A DNA stretch of 64,000 nucleotides from Streptantibioticus_A sp037034305 (GCA_037034305.1 JBAGJY010000016.1:1-64000); one strand, 5' to 3'. Counted from the stretch's first letter, positions 19,405-28,069 are shown. The notes: a model not told the origin generated them from the sequence alone. Translations and numbers: made by a program.

Positions 19405-19456
19405 TTGCCGAGCGACAGTCACCGATATATCGTTGAAGCATCGCGACAGATCAACG
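19405..19456 (+). promoter_or_regulatory. Promoter and palindromic operator of the PadR gene
   Basis: TTGCCG (19405-19410), a 17-nt spacer and TATCGT (19428-19433) form a likely promoter. The palindrome CGATATATCG (19423-19432) overlaps the -10, and CGTTGA/TCAACG (19431-19436, 19451-19456) forms a second inverted pair. A regulator bound here would block RNA polymerase. Confidence 0.5.
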
Positions 19457-19526
19457 AAGGATCCGCGATCCCGTGCGTGATACGCGCACGTCAAACCCAC
19501 CCATCGGCAGAGAAAGGAGCGCGACC

Positions 19527-20147
19527 ATGCGTTCCCACGGATACGGACACGGACGAGAGCGCCGCGGACCGGGCGGCGACCGCCGCTCCCAGGGCGCCGA
19601 GGGCTTCGAGCAGCGGCGGGCCGCCTTCGGTCCGTTCGGCCCGCCGTTCGGCGGCGGCCCATGGGGTCACGGCCGAGGCCGCGGCGGACCGCGCGGCCGG
19701 GCCCGGCGCGGTGATGTGCGGGCGTCGATCCTGGCGCTGCTCAAGGACCGGCCGATGCACGGCTACGAGATGATCCAGGAGATCGGCGAGCGCAGCGGCG
19801 GCGCGTGGAAGCCGAGCCCCGGCTCGGTCTACCCGACGCTGCAACTGCTGGAGGACGAGGGCCTGATCGAGAGCGCGACCGAGGGCGGCAAGAAGCTGTT
19901 CACCCTCACCGACGCGGGCCGCGCCGAAGCCGAGGGCGGACCGGACGCACCCTGGGAGGAGGCCGGACGGGGCGTCGACTGGGAGGCGATGAACGAGATC
20001 AGGCAGGCGGGCTTCGGCCTGGTCGAGGCCTTCCGCCAGGTCTGGGCGACCGGCACCCCCGCCCAGCGGGAGAAGGCGATGGCGGTCGTCAACGACGCCC
20101 GCAAGAAGCTGTACCTGATCCTCGCCGACGAACCCGCCGACCAGTAG
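19527..20147 (+). CDS. PadR-family transcriptional regulator
   Basis: The 206-residue product begins with a Gly/Arg/His-rich, probably disordered stretch of about 60 residues. The PadR winged helix follows (RRGDVRASILALLKDRPMHG, then YEMIQEIGERSGGAWKPSPG, SVYPTLQLLEDEGLI). A C-terminal helical dimerisation part ends RQVWATGTPAQREKAMAVV. AAAGGAG upstream supports ATG 19527. PadR proteins usually repress their own and neighbouring genes; an AT-rich palindrome overlaps its promoter. The regulated drug or stress target is not obvious, the divergent PhzF gene being a candidate. Confidence 0.85.
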   Translation: MRSHGYGHGRERRGPGGDRRSQGAEGFEQRRAAFGPFGPPFGGGPWGHGRGRGGPRGRARRGDVRASILALLKDRPMHGYEMIQEIGERSGGAWKPSPGSVYPTLQLLEDEGLIESATEGGKKLFTLTDAGRAEAEGGPDAPWEEAGRGVDWEAMNEIRQAGFGLVEAFRQVWATGTPAQREKAMAVVNDARKKLYLILADEPADQ

Positions 20148-20193
20148 TCCGGACACCGCCGCGCGGCACGACGCGACCGGCGGTCCCGGTGGA

Positions 20194-20622
20194 TCACTCC
20201 ACCAGGACCGCCAGTTCGCGCAGGCTCTCGTTCAGGGCGCCGGTCGCCGACTGACTGAGCCGGCTTGCCATCAACGTCACCGCGGCGCCGGTGAAGCTGC
20301 CCGCGACGCGGACCGTCGTCTCGTCGGCGTCGGGGTGCAGCTCGTACCGCATGGCGAGGTTGACGCCCATCGGCCCGGTCCCGGTGGTGGACAGCACACG
20401 CTCGGGCGTCAACTCGGCCACGGTCCAGGTGACTTCCGCCGGAAAGCCCATCAGCCTCATGTTCTCCACGTACACCGCGCCGACCGCCAGCGGATCCGGA
20501 CCGCCCCGGGGGAAGGCGCTGTGCGTGGCGTTCCACCGCCCGTACGCGGCGAAGTCGGTCAGCTGCCGCCACACGCGCGCTGCCGGAGCCGCGATGCGGG
20601 CCTCCGCGGTGACCTCGGCCAT
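20194..20622 (-). CDS. SRPBCC (polyketide cyclase/START-like) family protein
   Basis: The 142-residue product folds as a hydrophobic ligand-binding SRPBCC domain: EARIAAPAARVWRQLTDFAA, YGRWNATHSAFPRGG, MRLMGFPAEVTWTVAELTPE and a long C-terminal helix with LSQSATGALNESLRELAVLV. Such proteins bind or cyclise lipids and polyketides; no substrate can be inferred. ATG 20622 (MAEVTAEARIAAP) is the likely start. The gene is convergent with the PadR gene. Confidence 0.8.
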   Translation of the reverse strand: MAEVTAEARIAAPAARVWRQLTDFAAYGRWNATHSAFPRGGPDPLAVGAVYVENMRLMGFPAEVTWTVAELTPERVLSTTGTGPMGVNLAMRYELHPDADETTVRVAGSFTGAAVTLMASRLSQSATGALNESLRELAVLVE

Positions 20623-20782
20623 GGTGACCACCCTGCGTCCCTCGGCTGCCGCGCGGTCTCGCGACAGCGGTGTCGCGGAACGTAGCCGCTCGGATGCGAA
20701 TACTCAATGCTGATGGCCCATCAGAAATACCTGGCGGCCGGTGTGGCAGGATCGAGGCGTACCGGAGCCGGGAGGACCGAGA

Positions 20783-21469
20783 GTGGAACACGACGCGCTG
20801 CGCCAACGACTTCGCCGCACACCGGCGTTGGCCGGAGCGTTGCCGGTGTTCGACCCCCGGCAGGCGCCGACGGAGCCCGGAGAGCTGTTCGCCGGCTGGC
20901 TCACCGACGCCCTCGACGACGGCGTACCGGAACCGCATGTGATGACGCTCAGCACCGCCGACGCGGCCGGGCGCCCCTCGTCCCGCGTACTGATGCTGCG
21001 CGGCTTCGAACTCCACGCGGGCGCCTTGGACTTCGTCTTCGCCAGCGAGGCCGCCAGCCGCAAGGGCCGGGAGCTGGCCGCCAACCCCCATGCGGCGCTG
21101 AACTGGTACTGGCCGCGGCACGGCCGCCAGATCCGAGCCGCGGGTCCCGTCACGGCACTGGACCGGCAGGCCGCGCGCGAGGACTTCCTCGCCCGCAGCG
21201 AGGCGGCCCGCGCCGCCGGGTTCACCGGCCTGATGAGCGCCGAACTCCCCGAGACCGACCCGTATCCGGCGTACCAGCGGGCCCGCGCGCACGCCCGCGA
21301 GATCGTCGGTACCGACCCGCTGGCCGTACCGGACGGCCACACCCTCTACGTGCTGCGCGCCGAGGAGGCCGAGTTCTTCCAGGGCGACAGCGGCCCCGAC
21401 CGCTTCCACCGCAGGCTGCGCTACCTGCGCGACGGCCAGCGCTGGACGCGGCGGATGCTGTGGCCGTGA
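20783..21469 (+). CDS. pdxH: Pyridoxamine/pyridoxine 5'-phosphate oxidase
   Basis: The 228-residue FMN enzyme oxidises pyridoxine- or pyridoxamine-phosphate to PLP. Family blocks are VMTLSTADAAGRPSSRVLML, ASRKGRELAANPHAALNWYW, the QIRAAGPV strand and the C-terminal FHRRLRYLRDGQRW. GTG 20783 is chosen over the longer frame because GGAGG sits at 20771-20775. The C-terminal RLAP-type end is altered to RRMLWP. A short open frame starts in the overlapping GTGA at its stop. Confidence 0.85.
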   Translation: MEHDALRQRLRRTPALAGALPVFDPRQAPTEPGELFAGWLTDALDDGVPEPHVMTLSTADAAGRPSSRVLMLRGFELHAGALDFVFASEAASRKGRELAANPHAALNWYWPRHGRQIRAAGPVTALDRQAAREDFLARSEAARAAGFTGLMSAELPETDPYPAYQRARAHAREIVGTDPLAVPDGHTLYVLRAEEAEFFQGDSGPDRFHRRLRYLRDGQRWTRRMLWP

Positions 21470-21621
21470 CCCGCGGCGCGGGTCCGACCCGCCGTATCCG
21501 CGCCCTGATGGGGGAGTCGGTGAATCTCCTCCCTGAGGAGGAGGCGGCGGCCATTCGCACCCTTCTTGGGGTGGATGGGCAAATGCCTCCCGACGTGGAT
21601 GCTTCGGGCACTATGTCCTGA
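21466..21621 (+). CDS. Possible small protein coupled to pdxH
   Basis: A 51-residue frame starts at the GTG overlapping the pdxH stop (GTGA), with a possible internal ATG at 21508. It contains LLPEEEAAAIRTLLGVDGQM. The third-codon positions are less GC-biased than in neighbouring genes, and a 7-bp hairpin with a CTGA loop (21526-21543) lies inside it. It may equally be an intergenic terminator region. I do not recognise the sequence. Confidence 0.3.
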   Translation: MTRGAGPTRRIRALMGESVNLLPEEEAAAIRTLLGVDGQMPPDVDASGTMS

Positions 21622-21634
21622 TGGGGTGGGAGTC

Positions 21635-22201
21635 GTGCGAAGCGACACCCGTCCCGAAGGCCCCAGCAGTGCCAGAAGCGGACCGCAACTGAGCGTGGAA
21701 CTGCTGTCGGTGGTCTCCAGCGCGCGTCGGCGCGCCTCCCGGGACGGGGACCGCCAGATCGACACCGCCCATCTGCTGCACTCCCTGCTGGAGTCCGACC
21801 CGAAGGCACGCGAGGCGCTCGCCGCGGGCAGCGCCGACGGCACCGCGCGAGTCCCCCGGGTACTGGCCTACCTGGTGCAGCGCGCCATCGGCTACGGCAT
21901 GCAGTGGCGCGGCACCGTCGAGGACTCCGGCGCCCTGCCGGTGCTGGCCAAGGACGCCGCACCGGGCTGCAGCCCGTCCGCCGCCGCGGTACTGGACGAG
22001 GCGGCGCACCGCGCCATGGCCCGCGGCGCTGCCGCCGCCGACGGGGTGGACCTGCTGGCCGCCCTCGCCGCCGACGCCGGGTGCCGGGCCGTGCAGGTGC
22101 TGCGGGCCGCCGGGTTCGACGCCGCCCGGCTGGCCGCCGCCCCGCCGCGGCGGGGCACCGCGCTGGAGCCCCTGGGTGACGGGCCGACCGTCGCGGGCTG
22201 A
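21635..22201 (+). CDS. Clp N-terminal-repeat domain protein
   Basis: The 188-residue product contains two Clp-N-type helical repeats. The first is LSVELLSVVSSARRRASRDG with IDTAHLLHSLLESDPKA, the second SPSAAAVLDEAAHRAMARG with VDLLAALAADAGCRAVQVL. It has no ATPase domain, so it is a stand-alone ClpA/ClpC N-domain protein that may act as an adaptor or substrate binder. GTG 21635 has GGGAG a few nt upstream. The EamA transporter gene begins 12 nt after its stop, probably co-transcribed. Confidence 0.75.
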   Translation: MRSDTRPEGPSSARSGPQLSVELLSVVSSARRRASRDGDRQIDTAHLLHSLLESDPKAREALAAGSADGTARVPRVLAYLVQRAIGYGMQWRGTVEDSGALPVLAKDAAPGCSPSAAAVLDEAAHRAMARGAAAADGVDLLAALAADAGCRAVQVLRAAGFDAARLAAAPPRRGTALEPLGDGPTVAG

Positions 22202-22213
22202 CATGATGACCCG

Positions 22214-23209
22214 ATGGAAGGCATATCGGGGACGACGGCGCGCGGATCAGGTCTGCTGCCCGCGCTGACCTCCGCCGTCGCGTTCGGTGGGTCGGGTGTC
22301 GCGGCCAAGCCGCTGATCGAGGCGGGGCTGGCGCCGTTGCACGTGGTCTGGCTCCGGGCCGCCGGTGCCGCGCTGGTCATGCTCCCGGTGGCGCTGCGCC
22401 ACCGGAGCGCGGTGCGCCGCCGCCCCGGACTGCTCGTCGGCTTCGGCCTGTTGGCGGTCGCGGGCGTACAGGCCTGCTACTTCGCCGCGCTCTCCCGGGT
22501 CCCGGTCGGTGTCGCGCTGCTGGTGGAGTACCTGGCGCCCGCGCTGGTGCTGGGCTGGGTGCGGTTCGTCCAACGGCGGTCGGTGAGCCGCTCGGCGGCG
22601 ATCGGCGTGGTGCTGGCCGTGCTCGGCCTGTGCGCGGTGGTCGAGGTGTGGCACGGGCTGAGCTTCGACCCGCTCGGACTGCTGCTCGCGCTCGGCGCCG
22701 CGTGCTGCCAGGTCGGCTACTTCATCCTCGCCGACCACGGCAGCGAAGGCGACGACCCGGTCGACCCGCTGGCGGTCATCGCCTACGGGCTGCTGATCGG
22801 CGCCGCGCTGCTCACCGTGGTGGCCAGGCCCTGGGAGATGGACTGGTGGGTGCTGGCCCACCAGGCCGCGCTCGGCGACAAGTCGGTACCCGCGATCCTG
22901 CTGCTGGCATGGCTGGTGCTGGTGGCCACCGTGGTCGCCTACCTCACCGGGGTGCTGTCCATCCGCCGGTTGTCCCCGCAGGTCGCGGGCGTGGTGGCGT
23001 GCCTGGAGGCGGTCATCGCGACGGTACTGGCCTGGTTCCTGCTCGGTGAGAGGCTGGGCGGCTGGCAACTGGCGGGCGGTGCCGCGGTGTTGGCCGGTGC
23101 CTTCATCGCGCAGACCGCCGCACCGAAGGCCGCGAGCGGCGCCGTCGCCGGATCACCGGCGGATCCGGCCCAGGACAAGGGGTTGTCCGACACCCCGAGC
23201 CACGCCTAG
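22214..23209 (+). CDS. EamA-family (DMT) transporter
   Basis: The 331-residue protein has ten predicted helices in two EamA repeats (about 15-150 and 165-300), with the conserved end-of-repeat segment LEAVIATVLAWFLLGERL. DMT exporters of this RhaT/RarD-like branch move amino acids or other metabolites. ATG 22214 follows the Clp-N gene by 12 nt. The C-terminal tail is a hydrophilic extension of about 30 residues. Confidence 0.85.
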   Translation: MEGISGTTARGSGLLPALTSAVAFGGSGVAAKPLIEAGLAPLHVVWLRAAGAALVMLPVALRHRSAVRRRPGLLVGFGLLAVAGVQACYFAALSRVPVGVALLVEYLAPALVLGWVRFVQRRSVSRSAAIGVVLAVLGLCAVVEVWHGLSFDPLGLLLALGAACCQVGYFILADHGSEGDDPVDPLAVIAYGLLIGAALLTVVARPWEMDWWVLAHQAALGDKSVPAILLLAWLVLVATVVAYLTGVLSIRRLSPQVAGVVACLEAVIATVLAWFLLGERLGGWQLAGGAAVLAGAFIAQTAAPKAASGAVAGSPADPAQDKGLSDTPSHA

Positions 23210-23370
23210 GGTGACGATCATGCATCAGACAGTTCTCCCGCCTCCCGCCGCCTAGCGCGGGTGGCGAGGCCACGGAAGACCGGCTCGAGGTCACGGACCT
23301 GACCGAGCAGGTCGTCGCCGCCCGCACCCGGGACCACGCGACCACCTGACTCTTCCGTTGGAGAACACTC

Positions 23371-24387
23371 GTGTCACGCATGCCCGACCGGGCTTCCGGC
23401 CGCCCTCGTCCCCTGCCCGTGGGGCGGGGACTGCTCTACGTGGCCTTCGCCGCGACCGCCTGGGGAACCGCAGGTGCGGCAGCCGCCCTGCTCTACCGGG
23501 CCGGTGACTTCGGCCCCATCACCTTGTCCTTCTGGCGCTATGTGGGCGGCCTGGCGCTGCTGCTCCCGGTACGGGCGATCGGCCGCCGCGGCCGTCCGGC
23601 CGCCGATCCGATCGCCGAGCCACGCAGCCGGAAGGCCCGGCGGATCCTGGTCACCGGTCTCGGCCTGACCGTCTTCCAGAGCGCGTACTTCGCCTCCGTG
23701 CAGTCCACCGGGCTCGCCGTCGGCACCGTGGTCACCCTGGGGGCCAGCCCGGTGCTGGTCGCGCTCGGCGCCCGGCTCACCATGGGCGAACGGCTCGGCA
23801 GGGCCGGGGCGTTGGCGGTGCTCGGCGCCTTCGCCGGGCTGGCCGTACTGCTGCTCGGCGGTGCGGGCGGCGGATCCGGCGCGGTGCGCCCGGCGGGCGT
23901 CGGCTGGGCGCTGCTGTCGGCCGCGGGCTACGCCTGTATCACGCTGCACACCCGCTGGACGGCCAGGCGGGGCGGCGGCACCGATCCGCTGACGACCACG
24001 ATGTGGGCGTTCGCAGTCGGCGCCGTCTGCCTGCTCCCGCTCGCGGCCCTGGACGGCCTGTGGCCGCAGGTGCGGGACGTCGGCCGCGCGCTGCTGCTGC
24101 TCGGCTATCTGGCCTCGGTGCCCACGGCGCTCGCCTACGCGCTGTACTTCGCGGGCGCCGCGGTGGTCCGGGCGGCCACCGCCTCGGTCTTCACCCTGAT
24201 CGAGCCGGTGGCCGCCGGGGTGCTCGCCGTCGTACTGCTCGGCGAACGCCTCACGGCGGCAACGGTGTCCGGCACCGTGATCCTGATCGGCGCGGTGACC
24301 GCGCTGGCGGTTGCCGAGACCCGCGGCGCCCGCACCGAGCGGGCGGTGCACCGGGTCGCCCACCGGGAGGAGACCGTCAGGTACTGA
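23371..24387 (+). CDS. EamA-family (DMT) transporter
   Basis: This 338-residue paralogue of the preceding transporter has two EamA repeats. The first begins LLYVAFAATAWGTAGAAAAL and the second AGVGWALLSAAGYACITLHT, ending with LIEPVAAGVLAVVLLGERL. The GTG at 23371 has TTGGAGA about 8 nt upstream. The 161-nt gap before it contains only an 11-codon ATG frame (23221-23256) of doubtful meaning. Substrate unknown. Confidence 0.85.
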   Translation: MSRMPDRASGRPRPLPVGRGLLYVAFAATAWGTAGAAAALLYRAGDFGPITLSFWRYVGGLALLLPVRAIGRRGRPAADPIAEPRSRKARRILVTGLGLTVFQSAYFASVQSTGLAVGTVVTLGASPVLVALGARLTMGERLGRAGALAVLGAFAGLAVLLLGGAGGGSGAVRPAGVGWALLSAAGYACITLHTRWTARRGGGTDPLTTTMWAFAVGAVCLLPLAALDGLWPQVRDVGRALLLLGYLASVPTALAYALYFAGAAVVRAATASVFTLIEPVAAGVLAVVLLGERLTAATVSGTVILIGAVTALAVAETRGARTERAVHRVAHREETVRY

Positions 24388-24409
24388 GCGGCCTCGGGAG
24401 ACGCACCCG

Positions 24410-25069
24410 TCATCCCCGAGGCGGCTTGGCCTGCGGAGCCGCCGCCAGACGGCGCAACTGGTGTTCGCGGGCCGCCGCGTCATGGCCGGTGGCCCGCTCC
24501 GCCAGCAGCCCGGTGACCCGCTGCTGCATGGCGCGCGGCTTGTTGCCGCCGTACTTGAACTTGGCCCGGACATCGGTGACTTCCAGCCGCAGCCCGCGGA
24601 TCCCGGGCAGCATCCGGCCGAACGGCGGCTGGCCCGGCGCGACCTCGGCGTAGTCGCCGTCCGGCTGGAAGTGCGCCAACTGCCGGTGCAGCAAATCGGC
24701 CTTCAGCTGCTCGTCGTCCACGACGTGGGCGACGCACAGCAGTTGAACGGCCGCGTAGAAGCTGGTCGGGGTGCCGTGCTCCGGAGGCACACCGTCCGGG
24801 GCGTGCCAGGGACCGGGGATGAACACGTAGTCGTCGACCACACTGAGCGTGACCCGCGGACCGGCCTCCAGCGCGGCCCAGATCGGATTGGCCCGGGCCA
24901 GGTGGGTGACCGCCTCGGCGCGCTCGGGGTCGTAGGCGAAGTGCAGCGGCTGGACGAACGGCGGCTCGCCTCCCAGGCCGTTGACCGCCAGTTGGCCGAA
25001 GTCATGGGTGCTGAGCCAGTGCTGCCACTCGCCGCCGTCGAGCGCCGCGTCCCAGGGGTGTATGAGCAT
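24410..25069 (-). CDS. PaiB-family FMN-binding protein
   Basis: The 219-residue product matches the PaiB (FMN-binding negative regulator) family: MLIHPWDAALDGGEWQHWL, QPLHFAYDPERAEAVTHLAR, ANPIWAALEAG, VSVVDDYVFIPG-like VTLSVVDDYVFIPGPWHAP and the C-terminal AKFKYGGNKP. It adopts the split-barrel flavin fold. AGGAGGG overlaps the stop of the preceding PPOX gene, 8 nt away, so the two are coupled. Despite the family name, a DNA-binding role is not established here. Confidence 0.85.
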   Translation of the reverse strand: MLIHPWDAALDGGEWQHWLSTHDFGQLAVNGLGGEPPFVQPLHFAYDPERAEAVTHLARANPIWAALEAGPRVTLSVVDDYVFIPGPWHAPDGVPPEHGTPTSFYAAVQLLCVAHVVDDEQLKADLLHRQLAHFQPDGDYAEVAPGQPPFGRMLPGIRGLRLEVTDVRAKFKYGGNKPRAMQQRVTGLLAERATGHDAAAREHQLRRLAAAPQAKPPRG

Positions 25070-25077
25070 CGACCCTC

Positions 25078-25737
25078 CTAGCGGGCGCCGAGGTAGCCGG
25101 GCACGGCGATCGACGGGTCCAGGTCGTCCGCCGGGATCGGCGCGCCGTAGCCGCGGGTGACCGGCAGCACACCGCTCCAGTGCGGCAGTCGCAGATCCTC
25201 GGCGTCGTCGTTGGGACCGCCGGTGCGGATCTTGGCCGACACCTCGGCCAGGTCGAGGCGGAGCACCGCGGTGGCGGCCAGCTCCTTGGCGTTGGCGCGT
25301 CGCGAGTCGTCGGCGCGGCCCGGCACGATGTGGTTGACCAGCGCGTCCAGTGCCTCGGCGCGCTCGGCCGGGTCGGTCACCTGGTGGGCGGTGCCGTGCA
25401 CCACCACCGAGCGGTAGTTGATCGAGTGGTGGAACGCCGAGCGGGCCAGCACGATCCCGTCCACATGCGTGACCGTGAGGCAGACCGCGAGCCCCTCGTC
25501 CTGCCGGGCGCCGCGCAGCGCTGGAGAGCCGGTGGAACCGTGCGCGTAGAGGCGCTCGCCGACCCGTGCGTAGAGGGTGGGCAGCACCACCGGCGCGCCG
25601 TCGCGCACGAAGCCCAGATGGCAGACGTAGCCCTCGTCGAGTATCGAGTGCACGGTCTGCCGGTCCCAGGAACCGCGCTCCGGCGCACGGGTGGGCACCG
25701 TACGCCCGGTGCGCGGGTACGGGGTGGTGGCCGCCAT
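25078..25737 (-). CDS. Pyridoxamine 5'-phosphate oxidase-fold flavoprotein
   Basis: The 219-residue split-barrel protein has LDEGYVCHLGFVRDGAPVVL, PTLYARVGERLYAHGSTG and AFHHSINYRSVVVHGTA, characteristic of the PPOX/nitroreductase-like group annotated as pyridoxamine-phosphate-oxidase family. It is probably FMN-binding with an unknown substrate. AAAGGAG lies 7 nt before ATG 25737. It is divergent from a MocR/PdxR-type regulator, and direct repeats in the shared promoter suggest control by that regulator. Confidence 0.8.
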   Translation of the reverse strand: MAATTPYPRTGRTVPTRAPERGSWDRQTVHSILDEGYVCHLGFVRDGAPVVLPTLYARVGERLYAHGSTGSPALRGARQDEGLAVCLTVTHVDGIVLARSAFHHSINYRSVVVHGTAHQVTDPAERAEALDALVNHIVPGRADDSRRANAKELAATAVLRLDLAEVSAKIRTGGPNDDAEDLRLPHWSGVLPVTRGYGAPIPADDLDPSIAVPGYLGAR

Positions 25738-25748
25738 CGCGATCTCCT

Positions 25749-25779
25749 TTGTACTAGTGCATAATGTTGTTTGTGCTAG
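25749..25779. promoter_or_regulatory. MocR-type direct-repeat operator between divergent genes
   Basis: TTGTACTAG (25749-25757) is repeated as TTGTGCTAG (25771-25779) with a 22-bp period, two helical turns, the geometry used by MocR/PdxR dimers. The sequence CATAAT (25760-25765) between them can serve as the -10 of the regulator gene. The second repeat runs into its start codon. Confidence 0.6.
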
Positions 25780-27104
25780 GAGAGTATAGGATCGCTGGTC
25801 GGCGCGCTACGGAGATCGCCGCCGATGTCGAACGCGCCATCGGCGACGGGGCGTTGCAGCCCGGACAGGCCCTGCCGCCGCTGCGGGAACTCGCCGCGCG
25901 CCTGGAGGTGAACCCGAACACGGTCGCCGCCGCGTACCGGCTGCTGCGCGACCGCGGGGTCATCGAGACCGCGGGGCGGCGCGGCAGCCGGGTGCGGCAC
26001 CGCCCGGCCAGCACGCCACGCGAGCGGCTCGGGGTGGTGGTGCCGCCCGGCGCCCGCGACCTGTCCAGCGGCAACCCCGACCCGGCGCTGCTGCCGCCGC
26101 TCGGCGACGCGCTCGCCGCCGCGGCGAAGGCCAACGAGGAGCACCCCATGCTCTACGGGATGCCGGGCGTCGATCCGCGGCTGGCCGCGCTGGCCCGTGC
26201 CGGGTTCGACGCCGACGGCGTGCCGGACGGCCCGGTCACCGTCACCTCCGGCTCCCTCGACGCGATCGAACGGGTGCTGGGAGCCCACCTGCGGCCGGGC
26301 GACGCGGTCGCCGTCGAGGACCCCGGCTGGGGCAGCCTGCTCGACCTGATCCCGGCGCTCGGGCTGCGGACGGTGCCGGTCGCCGTGGACGACGAGGGGC
26401 CGCTACCGGACGCCGTGGAGCGGGCGCTGCGCTCCGGCGCGCGGGCGCTGATCGTCACCGACCGGGCGCAGAACCCCACCGGCGCCGCCGTCACCGAGAC
26501 CCGCGCTCACGCCCTGCGGGAGGTCCTCGCCGTCCACCCCGACGTACTGCTCATCGAGGACGACCATGGACACGCCATCGTCGACCTGCCGCTGCATCCG
26601 CTCGGCGGCGGCACCCGGCACTGGGTCGTCATCCGCTCCGCCGCCAAGGCGTACGGCCCCGATCTGCGGATCGCCGTGCTCACCGGCGACTCGATCACCG
26701 TCGACCGGGTGCAGGGCAGATACCGGCTCGCCGCGGGCTGGGTCAGCCAACTGCTGCAGAGCACCCTGCTGCACCTGTGGCGCACCGGCGCGGTCGACCC
26801 GGCGTCGGTCGCGGCCTCGTACGGGCGGCGGCGCGCCGCGCTGGTCGCCGCGCTGGCCGAACGGGGAGTGACCGGCCACGGGCGCAGCGGGATGAACGTC
26901 TGGGTGCCGGTGCCCGACGAGACGGGAGCGATGCTGCGGCTGCAGCAGAGCGGCTGGGTGGCGGCTCCGGGCGCCCGCTACCGGGTGGCCTCCCGGCCCG
27001 GGCTGCGGGTGACGGTCTCGCCGCTGGCGATGGGCGAAGTGGCCGCCGTGGCCGACGCGGTGGCGCTGGCCGCGCGGCCGGACGGCGGGCTGCGGTACGG
27101 GTGA
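25773..27104 (+). CDS. MocR/PdxR-type GntR regulator with aminotransferase domain
   Basis: The 443-residue product has an N-terminal GntR winged helix (VLGEYRIAGRRATEIAADVE to NTVAAAYRLLRDRGVIETAG, about 1-70) fused to a fold-type I aminotransferase domain. The PLP lysine lies in the IRSAAKAYGPDLRIA motif and the pocket motif is NPTG (DRAQNPTGAAV). PdxR members sense PLP and control vitamin B6 genes; other MocR proteins sense different amines. GTG 25773 matches family N-termini and fits a leaderless start. ATG 25764 is an alternative. Divergent PPOX and PaiB genes are its likely targets. Confidence 0.85.
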   Translation: MLGEYRIAGRRATEIAADVERAIGDGALQPGQALPPLRELAARLEVNPNTVAAAYRLLRDRGVIETAGRRGSRVRHRPASTPRERLGVVVPPGARDLSSGNPDPALLPPLGDALAAAAKANEEHPMLYGMPGVDPRLAALARAGFDADGVPDGPVTVTSGSLDAIERVLGAHLRPGDAVAVEDPGWGSLLDLIPALGLRTVPVAVDDEGPLPDAVERALRSGARALIVTDRAQNPTGAAVTETRAHALREVLAVHPDVLLIEDDHGHAIVDLPLHPLGGGTRHWVVIRSAAKAYGPDLRIAVLTGDSITVDRVQGRYRLAAGWVSQLLQSTLLHLWRTGAVDPASVAASYGRRRAALVAALAERGVTGHGRSGMNVWVPVPDETGAMLRLQQSGWVAAPGARYRVASRPGLRVTVSPLAMGEVAAVADAVALAARPDGGLRYG

Positions 27105-27115
27105 CGGTGAGTCGG

Positions 27116-28069
27116 TCAGCGTGAGCGGGTCTGCGTCAGGGCCGCGCCCAGCAGCACGATCACCGCGCCCACCGGCTCGTTCCAGGTCAGGTGCTCGCCC
27201 AGCAGGAAGACACCGGCCGTCGTGGCGACCACCGGGACCAGATAGGTGACCATGGTCGCGATGGTCGGCCCGGCCTCCTGCACCAGCCCGTACTGCACCA
27301 GGAACGCAAGGCCGGTGCCCAGCGCGCCGAGCGCCACCACCGAGAGCACCGAGGTGATCGGGAACGAGGCGGGCAGCGAGGTGAACAGCGGCGTGACCAC
27401 GGCGAGTTGGAGCGTGCCCAGGGCCAACTGCCCGGCGGACAGCGACAGGCTCGACTCGCCGGTGTTGCCGAGCACGCGCCGCACGTAGATCCAGCCGACC
27501 GCGTAGCTGGCCGAGGCGATCAGCGCGAGCCCGGTGCCCAGCGGATCCTGCCCGGAGAAGCCCTGCCATGCGCCGAGCACCGTCAGCACGCCCGCGAAGC
27601 CCAGGCCGACCCCGGCGAAGCGGCGCCGGGTGGGCCGGTCCTCGGAGAGCGCGACCACCGACAGCAGCATGCTGAACAGCGGGGTGGTGGCGTTGCAGAT
27701 GCCCGCCAGAGTTGACGGAATGGTCAACTCCGCGTAGGCGAACAGCGTGAACGGCAGGGCGTTGAGCAGGAACGCGGCCACCAGCAGACGGCCCCACACC
27801 CGCCCGGACCGCGGCAGCCGCTGGCGCTTGACGGCCAGCGCGGTGACCAGCACCGCCGTGCCGAAGACCATGCGGCCCAAGGTGACCTGAAGAGGCGCGA
27901 ACGCCTCGGTGCCCACCTTGATGAACAGGAAGCTGAACCCCCAGATCAGCGCGAGCGCCAGGAACCGGATCCGCCAGTCCACCGCCCGGCGGCGCGGTGC
28001 CGGATCGCTCGTAGGCGAGGTGGCGGTCGGGGAGGCGGCGGGGGCGGCGGGACGTGTGCTGGCGCTCAT
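27116..28069 (-). CDS. EamA-family (DMT) transporter
   Basis: The 317-residue ten-helix exporter has two EamA repeats, from IRFLALALIWGFSFLFIKVG to VPVVATTAGVFLLGEHLTWN. It is the third EamA gene within 6 kb but belongs to a different branch from the other two. It is divergent from a LysR regulator gene with a 75-nt shared promoter region, the usual arrangement for a regulator and its exporter target. ATG 28069 is chosen over a longer frame that runs antisense into the LysR gene. Confidence 0.85.
   Translation of the reverse strand: MSASTRPAAPAASPTATSPTSDPAPRRRAVDWRIRFLALALIWGFSFLFIKVGTEAFAPLQVTLGRMVFGTAVLVTALAVKRQRLPRSGRVWGRLLVAAFLLNALPFTLFAYAELTIPSTLAGICNATTPLFSMLLSVVALSEDRPTRRRFAGVGLGFAGVLTVLGAWQGFSGQDPLGTGLALIASASYAVGWIYVRRVLGNTGESSLSLSAGQLALGTLQLAVVTPLFTSLPASFPITSVLSVVALGALGTGLAFLVQYGLVQEAGPTIATMVTYLVPVVATTAGVFLLGEHLTWNEPVGAVIVLLGAALTQTRSR

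Noticed and set aside
23221..23256. An 11-codon ATG frame between two EamA genes as a leader peptide
   Set aside because: There is no run of identical codons, no attenuator pairing and no conservation information, so it cannot be supported.
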